Origin: Cytobacillus gottheilii
GTDB lineage: Bacteria; Bacillota; Bacilli; Bacillales; Cytobacillaceae
Assembly: GCF_900166665.1 (NCBI RefSeq)
Contig: NZ_LT800494.1
Span: forward strand, 2,361,590 to 2,425,589
Length of the DNA: 64,000 nt
Reading direction: 5' to 3'
Below are positions 46,783-55,459 of this stretch, in pieces; position 1 is the first letter of the stretch, and each line of letters opens with the position of its first letter. Position numbers and translations under genes: made by a program. Under the pieces are notes generated by a model, which was not told where the DNA came from, did not search any database, and was given only the letters and a program-made list of their open reading frames with translations.

Positions 46783-47196
46783 TTATTTTGTCATTGCGTG
46801 TTCAACTTTAATGCATCTGTCCATGATCACTGTGTAGCCTTTTTCTTTCAAAAATTCGTACGCTTCCTCATTAGCTACGCCAAGCTGCGCCCAGAATACA
46901 TCAGCATCTATTTGATCAAATTCTTTAGCTATTTCAGGCAAATATTCGGATCTTCTGAAAATATCAACAATATCCACATGCCCTTCAACGTCTTTTAAGG
47001 AAGCAACTGCTTTTTCCCCAAGTACTTCATCGACGTTCGGATTAACAGGGATGATTTCATAACCAGCATCCTGCATCGCTTTTGAAACCATATATGAAGT
47101 GCGGTCTGGATCAGCACTTAAACCTACAACAGCAATTCGTTTTGCTTTCTTTAAGATTTTCCCTATTTCTTCACGGCTTGGTATCTCAATTGTCAT
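46783..47196 (-). CDS. yneT: CoA-binding domain protein, YneT-like
   Basis: A 137-residue Rossmann-fold protein of the succinyl-CoA-synthetase-alpha CoA-binding type. RIAVVGLSADPDRTSYMVSK near the N terminus is the nucleotide-binding loop, followed by IIPVNPNVDEVLG. It lies next to parE, as yneT does in B. subtilis. Biochemical role unknown; related proteins bind CoA or NAD. A clean terminator follows. Confidence 0.85.
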   Translation of the reverse strand: MTIEIPSREEIGKILKKAKRIAVVGLSADPDRTSYMVSKAMQDAGYEIIPVNPNVDEVLGEKAVASLKDVEGHVDIVDIFRRSEYLPEIAKEFDQIDADVFWAQLGVANEEAYEFLKEKGYTVIMDRCIKVEHAMTK

Positions 47197-47269
47197 GATA
47201 AAGACCTCCTATTTGTATGTCCTTGAATTATTATAACCTTACCCTTATTTAGCAATTGAATGCAAGTTC

Positions 47270-48985
47270 TTACTGTTTTTCTTCATTCTCTTCTTCAATT
47301 GCTAATGCACTCCATGCGCTTTCATCTGCAAAGTAGCGGGACCAGCTGGCAACCCCTGCCAAATCATATTCTACAGCTAAGTCTGCCCGTTTTTTTAAGG
47401 ATAATGAATCCTCGAGCCAGATCTTATAGGTGGTTTTCTCTGCTTCATCATAGTATTGGGCATAGTTTTGACCGCTGATCGGATCATACTCCGGAGTCAC
47501 ACCATGTTCATTTAGCCATTCCTGCACCTGGGCCATTGAAAGAGCCTGAGATGAGACTTCACCATTTTCTGTTTCTGCCCAAAGTCTGGCATATAAAGGC
47601 ACTCCTAGAATGAGACGATCATTCGGAACGATCTCCAGAAGCTTTTCTAAATTACTTTCCACCCATGGAAATGAGGCAACACTGCCAGCTACGGGAGATG
47701 TTCCCCAATGCTCGTCATAGGCCATGACAACTAAGTAATCGACGATGTCAGAAAGCTTCTCTCTTTCATAAAAAGCAGACCAATTTCCGCTTGCGATAAA
47801 GGTAATATCCATGGAAACCGTTAAACCCGCTTCATGAAAATATGGAGTAGCTTCACGCATGAATTGCGTAACAAGCGGACCATCTTCTGGATTTACATTT
47901 TCAATATCAATATTAATGCCATCCAGCTTATAGATTTGGCTATAATGCAGCAGCTGGCGGATGATCTTTTGTCTTGTTTCAAATGAAGTGAAGGCCTGAT
48001 GCGTTAATTCAGGATCAAATGCATTTGAAAACAGTCCCCATACTTGGTAGCCTTGCTGCTGTGCCCATTCAGAAAAGGATACAGAAGCTAAATTCTTGAT
48101 GGCTCCATCAGGCGAAGCCAGTTCAAACCAAGTTGGTGAAATCACATTCACGCCAGGCATAGCCGGCATGTTTGCCGTGTCAGGATTTTGCGTATAGACA
48201 GCTTCCCATGTTAAATGAATGGGACCTTCAATTTCCGGAATCTCATGCTTCACAGGCTCTTCTGCCATAACTATTTCTTCTGTTTCGCCTTTTTGCACGA
48301 GCGACTTCTCCATATAACCCGCTTGTCCGTCAGCTTTTCTCACAAAATAGTAATCTTCTTGTTCCTGTTCAATGAATACCTCTTCATCTGCTGATACCTC
48401 AGCTACATAAGCTGATTGCAGCGTGCCTGAGGAGCGCAAGCGCAGTTTTTCTTTATGTCCATCGATAACGGTTCCATGTGTGATTGAATCTCCGTTCTGC
48501 TGAATCCAGATTGCTCCCGTTTCAGGTAATACCTCATAGTCAAAAGAATAAAAAGACATTAGCGGGTCGATCGCTACATACATTTCTCCATTATCTGTCC
48601 GAATCGGTGTAAACTGAAGTTCTACGGCTTCTTCATTTACATAGTATGATAACGATTCAGAGGGCATTTGCACTACTTTACTTTTCGTTGTAATGATCAT
48701 TGAATCTGATGCCTCGTCATATATCAGACTATTATCCATATGCTCTTGTAAAAAAGCAAACGGTACATAAACGCTGTCTCCATCCATGACAGCATTCGCC
48801 ACCTGGCTGCCTTGAAAGACAACAGGGTGCTCACCTGTAAAATAGTCCGTTTTTTCTTTGGAAGCAAATGGATATAATAATAAAATTATACTTGAAATAA
48901 TGATGAAAAACGCTGCAAATAGTCCCGTCAAAATCCACTTTTTTGCAGGAGTTTTCGTTGTTTTTGAAAGTTCAATTTGGCTCAT
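47270..48985 (-). CDS. Membrane-anchored GH18-type glycosidase-like protein with SH3-like and copper-amine-oxidase-N-like domains
   Basis: A 571-residue protein. A membrane helix at residues 15-40 anchors it outside the cell. Residues about 45-170 resemble the copper amine oxidase N-terminal repeat (GSQVANAVMDGDSVYVPFAF), about 175-245 an SH3-like segment, and from about 255 a glycoside hydrolase 18 domain with DGINIDIENVN and DYLVVMAYDEHWG. The DxxDxDxE motif has Asn in place of the middle Asp, as in spore cortex-lytic YaaH/SleL relatives. A role in spore or wall peptidoglycan is likely. ATG 48985 follows GGAGG. Confidence 0.85.
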   Translation of the reverse strand: MSQIELSKTTKTPAKKWILTGLFAAFFIIISSIILLLYPFASKEKTDYFTGEHPVVFQGSQVANAVMDGDSVYVPFAFLQEHMDNSLIYDEASDSMIITTKSKVVQMPSESLSYYVNEEAVELQFTPIRTDNGEMYVAIDPLMSFYSFDYEVLPETGAIWIQQNGDSITHGTVIDGHKEKLRLRSSGTLQSAYVAEVSADEEVFIEQEQEDYYFVRKADGQAGYMEKSLVQKGETEEIVMAEEPVKHEIPEIEGPIHLTWEAVYTQNPDTANMPAMPGVNVISPTWFELASPDGAIKNLASVSFSEWAQQQGYQVWGLFSNAFDPELTHQAFTSFETRQKIIRQLLHYSQIYKLDGINIDIENVNPEDGPLVTQFMREATPYFHEAGLTVSMDITFIASGNWSAFYEREKLSDIVDYLVVMAYDEHWGTSPVAGSVASFPWVESNLEKLLEIVPNDRLILGVPLYARLWAETENGEVSSQALSMAQVQEWLNEHGVTPEYDPISGQNYAQYYDEAEKTTYKIWLEDSLSLKKRADLAVEYDLAGVASWSRYFADESAWSALAIEEENEEKQ

Positions 48986-49105
48986 GTGTATTCCTCCCCA
49001 CTCCCTATCGTACCTAATCCTAAACAGAAGGGAAAGGGATTTTATCATCCAAATCCTTCCCCCCTATGATAGAAACGAGAGAATAAGAGAAAAAGTTTCA
49101 CAAGG

Positions 49106-50545
49106 CTAATAAGTTGTAAAACGGAATAACTTTTGAATTCGATAGAGAATATATTTGAAAACCGGGAGCTCTTCTTTTTCTTCATAAGCAACCGTATACT
49201 CACCATCTTCATTATTCCATAATCGATTAAAATAACGGGAAACATCCTTCATGATTTTCTCCTGTGATGGAGCTAATATTTTTAAGTTGGTCTCCAAGTT
49301 GTAATCATCTAAGTTCCTAGAAGTAAAATTGGTTGAGCCGGCGATCAGCATGCTATCGCTATTTCCTTCAATGAAAAGCATTTTACTGTGATATTGTTCT
49401 TGTCCTGTGTTATACCAGCGTATATCGATTTGCTCATTGCCCAGCTTTTTCAGCTCTGCTGCAACAGGAATATTCGGCAAGCCTGCTTTCTCAGAACCAA
49501 AGGCATTTTCATTCGGATCCAAGATCATCTTAATCGCGACACCGCGTTCGGCAGCAGCTATTAATTCATCAATCACCTGGCGATCGGATAAATAAAACAT
49601 TCCAAGCCAGATTGTTTCATCTTTCTTCGTATGACGGATGCTGGTTAATACATGCTTGTTGATTTTACCTTCTGTAAGCAGCTGAACCTGTGAAGAGGAT
49701 TGAGATGAATCAGCAGCATTGTATTGAATATCTTTTAGCTGTAAATCGTACCCGCTATAATCAATGACCGCCTGCTCAGATTGGATGACTTCTTCAATGA
49801 TTTCCCCTTTTACTTCTACTGCAATATTTGAATGATGTGCACTGGCATTATGGGGATTTGCGGATGTGATGATCGCTGTTTTTTCTGTTGCCAGCACCTT
49901 TCGATGATTAGCCTTTATATTTAATAGCGTAAAATAAGAGCGTAACGTAACATCAGGAGCAGAATTAGCAAGAGGGTTAGGCAGCACTCCGCTCTCAGGA
50001 TCATTTCCCAGCCAGCGAAGCGAGGTTCGCCAAATAGAAGAATATAATGGATTTGGATCTCTTAGCTCTGTTAAATTAGTCATAATTACGTCTATTCCAT
50101 TTTGTTCTAACGACGTAAACTCCGGCACCTTATGTGAACCATAAGTTGTATTGATTTTATCTGTAATGACAGCAATTTGGATGTCAGGATGGTTTTTCTT
50201 AGCAGCAATTAATGCATCTGTTAATTTCCCGCTGATATCAGGAAATGTCTGTCCTTCATCAGTAAAGCTATTAAATAGAAACATATCAAGGACAATTAAA
50301 TCCTCTGCTTCCAAAATAGCTTCTTCTATTCTATTCATAATATGTAATTCGTGCTGTGTTTCCCCATTCTCATTTTGATAGGTTAAATCATATATAAAAT
50401 CAGCTTCATCAGCCAGAGAAAGTTCTCCTTCATACGAAGTTCCAGGAGGCAGCGATTTTGTATTGTGAACATAGATGATTCCTGCCAAAAACAATCCAAT
50501 CAGGGCAAGGATCAGCCATAGTGTAAGGCTTTTCAGCAGCTTCAT
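49106..50545 (-). CDS. Phospholipase D-family protein, membrane anchored
   Basis: A 479-residue protein with an N-terminal membrane helix and two HKD-type motifs: NHRKVLATEKTAIITSANPHN (near residue 210) and YHSKMLFIEGNSDSMLIAGS (near residue 395). This layout fits phospholipase D or cardiolipin-synthase-like enzymes. The two catalytic histidines and lysines are intact. It probably acts on phospholipids at the outer membrane face. It is not a canonical cardiolipin synthase: the usual double N-terminal helix is missing. Confidence 0.82.
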   Translation of the reverse strand: MKLLKSLTLWLILALIGLFLAGIIYVHNTKSLPPGTSYEGELSLADEADFIYDLTYQNENGETQHELHIMNRIEEAILEAEDLIVLDMFLFNSFTDEGQTFPDISGKLTDALIAAKKNHPDIQIAVITDKINTTYGSHKVPEFTSLEQNGIDVIMTNLTELRDPNPLYSSIWRTSLRWLGNDPESGVLPNPLANSAPDVTLRSYFTLLNIKANHRKVLATEKTAIITSANPHNASAHHSNIAVEVKGEIIEEVIQSEQAVIDYSGYDLQLKDIQYNAADSSQSSSQVQLLTEGKINKHVLTSIRHTKKDETIWLGMFYLSDRQVIDELIAAAERGVAIKMILDPNENAFGSEKAGLPNIPVAAELKKLGNEQIDIRWYNTGQEQYHSKMLFIEGNSDSMLIAGSTNFTSRNLDDYNLETNLKILAPSQEKIMKDVSRYFNRLWNNEDGEYTVAYEEKEELPVFKYILYRIQKLFRFTTY

Positions 50546-50567
50546 AGCATTTCCTCCAACTTATACA

Positions 50568-50603
50568 GAAAACATGCAGGAGAAGATTCCCCTGCATGTT
50601 TTA
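50568..50603. terminator. Terminator between the DUF3243 gene and the phospholipase D gene
   Basis: AAACATGCAGG pairs with CCTGCATGTTT with a nine-base loop. T runs on both sides make it usable in both directions. Confidence 0.75.
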
Positions 50604-50660
50604 ATCTATTTTCCCAGTTGAGCGCAGTCATATTTATTGGGAATAGCGCTTATTTGTTGC

Positions 50661-50981
50661 TTACTTTACTAATTTTACTAGCATATGAGCTAGCATATGC
50701 TTTTCTTCTTCTGTACCTGTTTTCCATAATTCTTGCAGCAATTTTTCTTCACGATTGCGAGGACTTTCGTTTTTAGCCAGATACTCGGCCGCGACTTTTG
50801 CCGCATTCGCCAGCTGTTCCTCATTTAAACCTAATTTCTCGCCTTTTGCTACTTTTTTACCTAAATAACTTTTAAATTCATCAAAGTTTTCAAGAATCTC
50901 AGCTGTTTGTTCAGATGTAAGGTCTTGCAGCTTGTCATTCACTTTTTCAGCTTGTCCATTAGTGTTGTAATCATGATTCAT
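50661..50981 (-). CDS. DUF3243 family protein
   Basis: A 106-residue cytoplasmic, mostly helical protein. It shows the DUF3243 pattern: FDEFKSYLGKKVAKGEKLGLNEEQLANAA and KNESPRNREEKLLQELWKTGT. ATG 50981 lies eight bases after AAGGAGG; a longer reading from 51044 is not supported. Function unknown; B. subtilis YmfJ is of this family. It is a single gene. Confidence 0.8.
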   Translation of the reverse strand: MNHDYNTNGQAEKVNDKLQDLTSEQTAEILENFDEFKSYLGKKVAKGEKLGLNEEQLANAAKVAAEYLAKNESPRNREEKLLQELWKTGTEEEKHMLAHMLVKLVK

Positions 50982-51044
50982 GTTAAAGCCCTCCTTGTTG
51001 TTTGTTGTTGACAATAGTTGTATACCCGATGTCATCCTGTTCAA

Positions 51045-51415
51045 ACTTTTAATAAAAGACTCTACTCCCTAATAAAAGAGTCCTATAGCAAGCGGATCGT
51101 ATTCGAATTTGAAAACATGAAACGATATATAGCTAAGTGAAAAATGAAGATGCATCCAGAACACAGAAGGGCTCCTGGCAGCCCTCCATTCCAAAATGAC
51201 TCATATTTCGTGGGTGAAAATCATATAAATCTAACGTACAAGCCCGGTTATTCCTCGTTTTCTTTCATCTTTGCTATGAAAAGATGCCTGGATTTAATGA
51301 AACACTTTGTAAAGAACAAAAAAATAATGGATAGGCTAAAAAGAAGCGTTAGGCTGTTTGATAGCAGACATGGTACAATAAAAGAACTGCAGATCAAGTG
51401 AGAAGGAGAGTTATC
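51045..51415. other. Intergenic region upstream of plsY
   Basis: About 370 bases between divergent genes. An 85-residue open frame at 51144-51401 has no ribosome-binding site and runs into plsY, so I do not call it. The plsY promoter must lie here; GGTACAATAAAAG at about 51371 could be its -10 region. Confidence 0.4.
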
Positions 51416-52000
51416 ATGGCAGTTAGTGCAATTATTATTATTTTGGCGTATTTAATTGGATCCATTCCGTCTGGTTTAATCGTCGGCAAAACCTTTTATG
51501 GAATTGATATTCGAGAACATGGAAGCGGGAATCTAGGTGGGACAAACACCTTCCGGACATTAGGGGTAAAAGCTGGACTGACAGTGACGCTGGCTGATAT
51601 CTTAAAAGGCACGCTTGCTGCCTTGCTGCCTATTATGGCAGGAGCTGATCTTCATCCGCTGATTCCTGGTGTTATCGCTGTTATTGGTCATATGTTTCCA
51701 ATCTTTGCAGGCTTTAAAGGAGGAAAGGCGGTGGCTACCTCTGGAGGTGTGCTATTGGCATATGTTTGGCCGATGTTTCTTGTCATCCTGCTCGTGTTCT
51801 TTATCAGCCTATACATATCAAAATACGTTTCGTTATCATCCATGTTCGCGGCTGTGGCAGCCTTCATTTATGCGATTGTTTCAGGTGATATTCCGCTGAT
51901 TATCGTTGTCTCAATCCTAGCCTTTTTCGTCATCTATAGACATCGTGCTAACATCAAGCGAATTAAGGATAAAACAGAGCCAAAAGTAAAATGGATATAA
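51416..52000 (+). CDS. plsY: Glycerol-3-phosphate acyltransferase
   Basis: A 194-residue integral membrane enzyme that acylates glycerol-3-phosphate with acyl-phosphate, the first step of membrane phospholipid synthesis. Family landmarks are [13 protein letters not shown], the [15 protein letters not shown] motif and [26 protein letters not shown] precedes ATG 51416. In B. subtilis it is yneS, next to parE. Here repeats and extra genes intervene. It is essential in many Gram-positives. Confidence 0.94.
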   Translation: MAVSAIIIILAYLIGSIPSGLIVGKTFYGIDIREHGSGNLGGTNTFRTLGVKAGLTVTLADILKGTLAALLPIMAGADLHPLIPGVIAVIGHMFPIFAGFKGGKAVATSGGVLLAYVWPMFLVILLVFFISLYISKYVSLSSMFAAVAAFIYAIVSGDIPLIIVVSILAFFVIYRHRANIKRIKDKTEPKVKWI

Positions 52001-52042
52001 GTTTCTTTAAAAAAATTCGAGCATTATGATGAACCATACGGT

Positions 52043-52374
52043 AAGATAGTGGGACATAATGACCCAATCCACCTATACGACCGAATGATTAGGTATTAAT
52101 ATTTCCTAATCATTCGGTTTTTTTATTGTTCCTTCTAAAACTCATTTATTAAACGTGAGTGAATGACAGCGGAGGACCCTTGACGTCTGTGTGCTATAGA
52201 GGTAAGGGTGACACCGCCTAAAGAGCAGCAGAGACAATGATCCGCAATCTTATGATCCCGCGAATAAACATGGGCCTTAGTGTGGTTGGAACGGACTTGT
52301 TTAAATAGCTAGCCATGACAATAAAACATTTGGGTTTTAGAAATATTATTTAAGTCTTCACCCAATCTCTTTTT
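52043..52374 (-). repeat. Dispersed TIR repeat, copy F (degraded)
   Basis: A reversed, decayed copy. The left end keeps GTGGGACATAATG. The perfect hairpin ACCGAATGATTAGG/CCTAATCATTCGGT with seven T at 52080-52125 follows. Then comes a mutated core (GCGGAGGACCCTTGACG) and the right part TTGGAACGGACTTGTTTAAATA. It probably ends plsY transcription. Confidence 0.8.
52080..52125 (+). terminator. Terminator downstream of plsY
   Basis: A 14-base perfect inverted repeat ACCGAATGATTAGG/CCTAATCATTCGGT followed by seven T, lying 80 bases behind the plsY stop. It is part of repeat copy F. Confidence 0.82.
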
Positions 52375-52579
52375 TCAAATAATAAATAGATTTTGAGATG
52401 TTCTTAAAAATAGAATAAAATGTTCTCTATTGATAACAGACCGCAACTTGCTATATTATAGTCAAAAAGGTGCATATCATCCTTCTTTTCATTTTTTTTC
52501 TACAATTGATAACATATTCCGCTGATGTTTTTCATAGATTCTAGTAATGTTGCAAATAAGCATGTTAGGATGGTTTGTT

Positions 52580-53521
52580 ATGAATAATAGTATCTATAAA
52601 AAGTTGCCATTTCCCTATTTTGAAATCAATGAGGATTTCATCATTACCTCATCGTCTTTATCATACGAAAATATCCCTTTTCATGATTTGCTCGTTCCCC
52701 CATTAAAACTTACCTTTCCGCAGCTACTTGAAGAGAAAGAAATCATGAATCTGGAGCTGAACATACACGATTGCATTACTTCCTATGATGTGTATATTGT
52801 CCGAGATGATGAAAATCGGCTTCATCTATTTTGCTATCCAATCAAACAGCAAGAAGTACAGAATCATACAATTGCTGCTGTCATGGCTCATGAAATCAGG
52901 AATCCACTAACAACGGTAAAAGGGTTTCTGCAGCTCGTTCGTCCGAATTTAGTAGAATCCGGGAAAGCAACATATGCAGATGTGGCGATCCTGGAAATCA
53001 ACCGGGCGAATGATCTTATTGCTGAGTTTTTACATACAGGAAAACCCTATATTCATGATAAGAAAGCGATAGTTTTGAATGAGATTGCAGAAGATGTCTT
53101 TATGCTTTTTGAAAGCAAAGCACTGCTTCAGCAAGTAAGTACTCAATTATCTGATTTTGGGAAAGATGTTGTCGTGTATGGAAATGAACAGCAGCTCAAA
53201 CAGGTCCTGCTTAATATATGCAACAATGCCCTTGAGGCGATGGATAAACAAAAAGGCGTCATTTCCATATGGCTTGGAGCAGATGAGAAAAATGCAAGAT
53301 TGGTGATTAAAGATAATGGCATGGGGATGTCTCCGGAAACGGTCAAGCGATTGTTTTCGCTGTATTATTCTACTAAGGCCACGGGTACTGGTCTTGGACT
53401 ATCGATCTCAAAGAGAATCATTGAACTTCATAACGGGGATTTACGTATCTCTTCAACTGAAGGCGAAGGAACAACGGTTACCATTGAACTGCCGCTTCTA
53501 GATAAAGGTTCGGCAAATTGA
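52580..53521 (+). CDS. Sensor histidine kinase, sporulation-kinase-like
   Basis: A 313-residue soluble kinase. The first 90 residues form a PAS-like sensor without membrane helices. The dimerisation/phosphoacceptor domain has AHEIRNPLTTVKGFLQL with His104. The ATPase part shows the N box NICNNALEAM, G1 KDNGMGM and G2 TGTGLGLSISKRI. It resembles Kin-type kinases that feed the Spo0A phosphorelay. No response-regulator gene is next to it (orphan), which fits that role. ATG 52580 follows AGGATGG. Confidence 0.85.
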   Translation: MNNSIYKKLPFPYFEINEDFIITSSSLSYENIPFHDLLVPPLKLTFPQLLEEKEIMNLELNIHDCITSYDVYIVRDDENRLHLFCYPIKQQEVQNHTIAAVMAHEIRNPLTTVKGFLQLVRPNLVESGKATYADVAILEINRANDLIAEFLHTGKPYIHDKKAIVLNEIAEDVFMLFESKALLQQVSTQLSDFGKDVVVYGNEQQLKQVLLNICNNALEAMDKQKGVISIWLGADEKNARLVIKDNGMGMSPETVKRLFSLYYSTKATGTGLGLSISKRIIELHNGDLRISSTEGEGTTVTIELPLLDKGSAN

Positions 53522-53591
53522 CACATCTGAAACCTTCACAAAAGCAGATCATCCTTATAATAATAAGTAAAAGAAACGAGATGGTGATTTG

Positions 53592-53780
53592 ATGAAAAGT
53601 GAACGTAATATTATAAATAATTATCTGTTCTCAGCAGAAGTTGATGAACAAACGCCACCAGATGAGTTTGCGATTGATATTGCATTATATTCTGATGACT
53701 TGACGGCATCTGCGCACGCCTTTAAGATTAATAGCTTTGACGATCTCATTTACTTCTTTGAAAATGTGGATCATTCATAA
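53592..53780 (+). CDS. Small hypothetical protein
   Basis: A 62-residue acidic protein with no recognised family. Residues 8-60 look like a short alpha/beta domain (FAIDIALYSDDLTASAHAF). The ribosome-binding site is weak (GAGATGGTGA). It lies 70 bases behind the kinase gene in the same direction and is followed by a bidirectional terminator, so the two may share a transcript. Confidence 0.55.
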   Translation: MKSERNIINNYLFSAEVDEQTPPDEFAIDIALYSDDLTASAHAFKINSFDDLIYFFENVDHS

Positions 53781-53819
53781 AAAAAGACTTTTGAATATTA
53801 CTTAAAAAGGTTTGCAAAT

Positions 53820-53856
53820 AAGCCAAGAATGCTTAATAAGGCACTCTTGGCTTTTC
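53820..53856. terminator. Bidirectional terminator between the small gene and the HesB-like gene
   Basis: AGCCAAGAATGC pairs with GCACTCTTGGCT (one mismatch), followed by TTTTCATT rightward and by TTATTTGC leftward. It closes both convergent units. Confidence 0.7.
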
Positions 53857-53867
53857 ATTAAGATACG

Positions 53868-54161
53868 CTATACACGAAGAATTTTAAAAGACTTTTTTCC
53901 AAAAGGATCTGTTATATAATCCAGCTTTGTATCCTGAAAATAAACAGCATCATCTTCATGAATTAAAAGATGTATCCCCTCTGTCACTATACTGATATCC
54001 TTTGATAATGGCTGCTCCTCCAGAGACAGCTTAAGCTCAGGGCCTCCTCAGCCAATCCCCATTGATAGACGGACATAAAGTTTGTCGGCAGGTTCTTTTT
54101 CCATCTCAGCTCTAATAACCGATTGCAGAATGTGTAATGCAGGTTCTGTTATTTTTATCAT
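53868..54161 (-). CDS. HesB-like protein with in-frame UGA: probable selenoprotein
   Basis: Reading left from ATG 54161 (after GGAGAAAAAAT), the frame gives MIKITEPALHILQSV, then reaches UGA at codon 38 (54048-54050), then continues for 59 sense codons (GGPELKLSLEEQP onward) to a normal UAG. The protein would be 97 residues, the size of a HesB-type iron-sulfur carrier. The UGA lies exactly where HesB relatives have the conserved Cys (GIG-U-GGPELKL). HesB-like selenoproteins with UGA at this position are known in other bacteria, and a SECIS-like hairpin follows. Alternative: a simple Cys-to-stop mutation. Selenium genes cannot be checked in this window. Confidence 0.7.
54011..54030 (-). promoter_or_regulatory. 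Candidate bacterial SECIS hairpin
   Basis: On the mRNA strand, 17 bases behind the UGA, the sequence folds as GCUG-(U)-CUC-[UGGAG]-GAG-CAGC. This is a seven-base-pair stem with one bulged U and a five-base loop whose second base is G. The bulged U and G-containing loop are the features SelB recognises in E. coli fdhF. The UGA-to-loop distance of 25 bases is within the range used for bacterial SECIS prediction. The same bases encode conserved residues, so the fold could be partly chance. Confidence 0.5.
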
Positions 54162-54264
54162 ATTTTTTCTCCTTTTTTGTCGTTTTTTTGCGCCATTTTT
54201 ACGCGCAAAAACCAATTTTATATTATAGTAAGGGTAGAAAGTCATACGTATTTAGGAGTAGTTT

Positions 54265-55410
54265 ATGTATAAAGGAATAACACTTGTTGCCATCCTTCTC
54301 AGCCTTTTGTCTGCTATCATCTTTTATAACATGTATGGAGCTCAAGAAGCAAAAAATAATGATTCTCACTTGATTTCTTTCCTTAATGTTGAAAAAGAAA
54401 TGACTTTAAACTTAAAGCGCCTCGAAACGCAAACGACCATTGCTGGCATTGGAGATATTCTAATCCATGATCGAGTATACAATGTTGCGGAAACAGCTGA
54501 TGGTTATAATTTTTCACCATTGCTTCAAGAAGTTGAAAGCATGCTAAAAACACCAGATCTTCTTATTGCTAATCAGGAAACAATCCTAGGCGGCGAACAG
54601 ATCGGAATATCAAGCTATCCTTCTTTTAACAGCCCGCAAGAAGTCGGAGATGCTCTAGTAAAAGCTGGTGTAGATATTGTATCAACAGCTAATAATCATA
54701 GTTTAGATAAACTTGAAAAAGGACAACTCGCTTCTCTCTCTTATCTGGAGGAAATCAGTCTTCCTCACACTGGAACCTATCGCAGCAAAGAAGAACGAGA
54801 TCAATTGACGATCATCGAATCAAACGGCATTTCCTTTGCCTTTTTATCTTACACCTATGGAACAAACGGAATTCCTGTTCCTGAAGGAAAAGACTATTTG
54901 GTTAATCTTATAGATCGTGATGTAATGAAGGCAGATATTCATAAAGCCAAACAACAAGCGGATGTTGTTATCATGAGCGTGCACTGGGGAAATGAATATG
55001 AGCGCTATCCAACTGCTGAGCAGAAGGAATTGGGAGCATTCTTGATAGATGAAGGTGCAGATCTGATTTTTGGACACCACCCCCATGTCCTGCAGCCAAT
55101 GGAATGGCATACAACGGCTGATGGCCGCAAAGGATTGATTGTTTATTCGTTAGGCAACTTTTTGAGCGGACAAATACATGATTACAAAGATTTGGGTGGT
55201 ATGGCGGCGGTCGATATTAGTATGACCATTGAAGATGGAAAGAGACACATCTCGCTCTCCAATCCGCAATTTCACCCAACATATGTAACCAGCCAACCTT
55301 CTCGTATGTATCATGTTGTCCCGCTTCTGGCAGCAGACAATTTTGGATTAGAGCAATCTGAAGAAGTTTACAGCGAAATTATGGAGCATATGACATCTTC
55401 CCTTCAATGA
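54265..55410 (+). CDS. CapA-family poly-gamma-glutamate synthesis-like protein
   Basis: A 381-residue protein with an N-terminal membrane anchor (residues 4-24) and a metallophosphatase-like CapA domain. Motifs are GDILIHDRVY, ANQETILGG, STANNHSLDKLEKG, MSVHWGNEYERYP and FGHHPHVLQPME, with YSLGNFLSG near the end. CapA/PgsA proteins take part in poly-gamma-glutamate polymer export. No capB or capC gene is nearby, so it is probably an orphan family member with another surface role. AGGAG precedes the ATG. Confidence 0.87.
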   Translation: MYKGITLVAILLSLLSAIIFYNMYGAQEAKNNDSHLISFLNVEKEMTLNLKRLETQTTIAGIGDILIHDRVYNVAETADGYNFSPLLQEVESMLKTPDLLIANQETILGGEQIGISSYPSFNSPQEVGDALVKAGVDIVSTANNHSLDKLEKGQLASLSYLEEISLPHTGTYRSKEERDQLTIIESNGISFAFLSYTYGTNGIPVPEGKDYLVNLIDRDVMKADIHKAKQQADVVIMSVHWGNEYERYPTAEQKELGAFLIDEGADLIFGHHPHVLQPMEWHTTADGRKGLIVYSLGNFLSGQIHDYKDLGGMAAVDISMTIEDGKRHISLSNPQFHPTYVTSQPSRMYHVVPLLAADNFGLEQSEEVYSEIMEHMTSSLQ

Positions 55411-55416
55411 GTAAAT

Positions 55417-55452
55417 AAAAGACCAAATCCTGTGCAGATTTGGTCTTTTTTA
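55417..55452. terminator. Shared terminator of capA-like gene and brnQ
   Basis: AAAAGACCAAATC pairs with GATTTGGTCTTTT around a seven-base loop, with T runs on both sides. It serves both convergent genes. Confidence 0.85.
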
Positions 55453-55459
55453 ATCAGTT

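Noticed and set aside
51144..51401. 85-residue plus-strand ORF before plsY
   Set aside because: No ribosome-binding site and no family-like sequence; it ends in the plsY ribosome-binding region.
54048..54245. Stand-alone 65-residue ORF ending at the UGA
   Set aside because: Only its last 37 residues follow a ribosome-binding site, and the HesB frame clearly continues past the UGA, so it is a fragment of the selenoprotein candidate.
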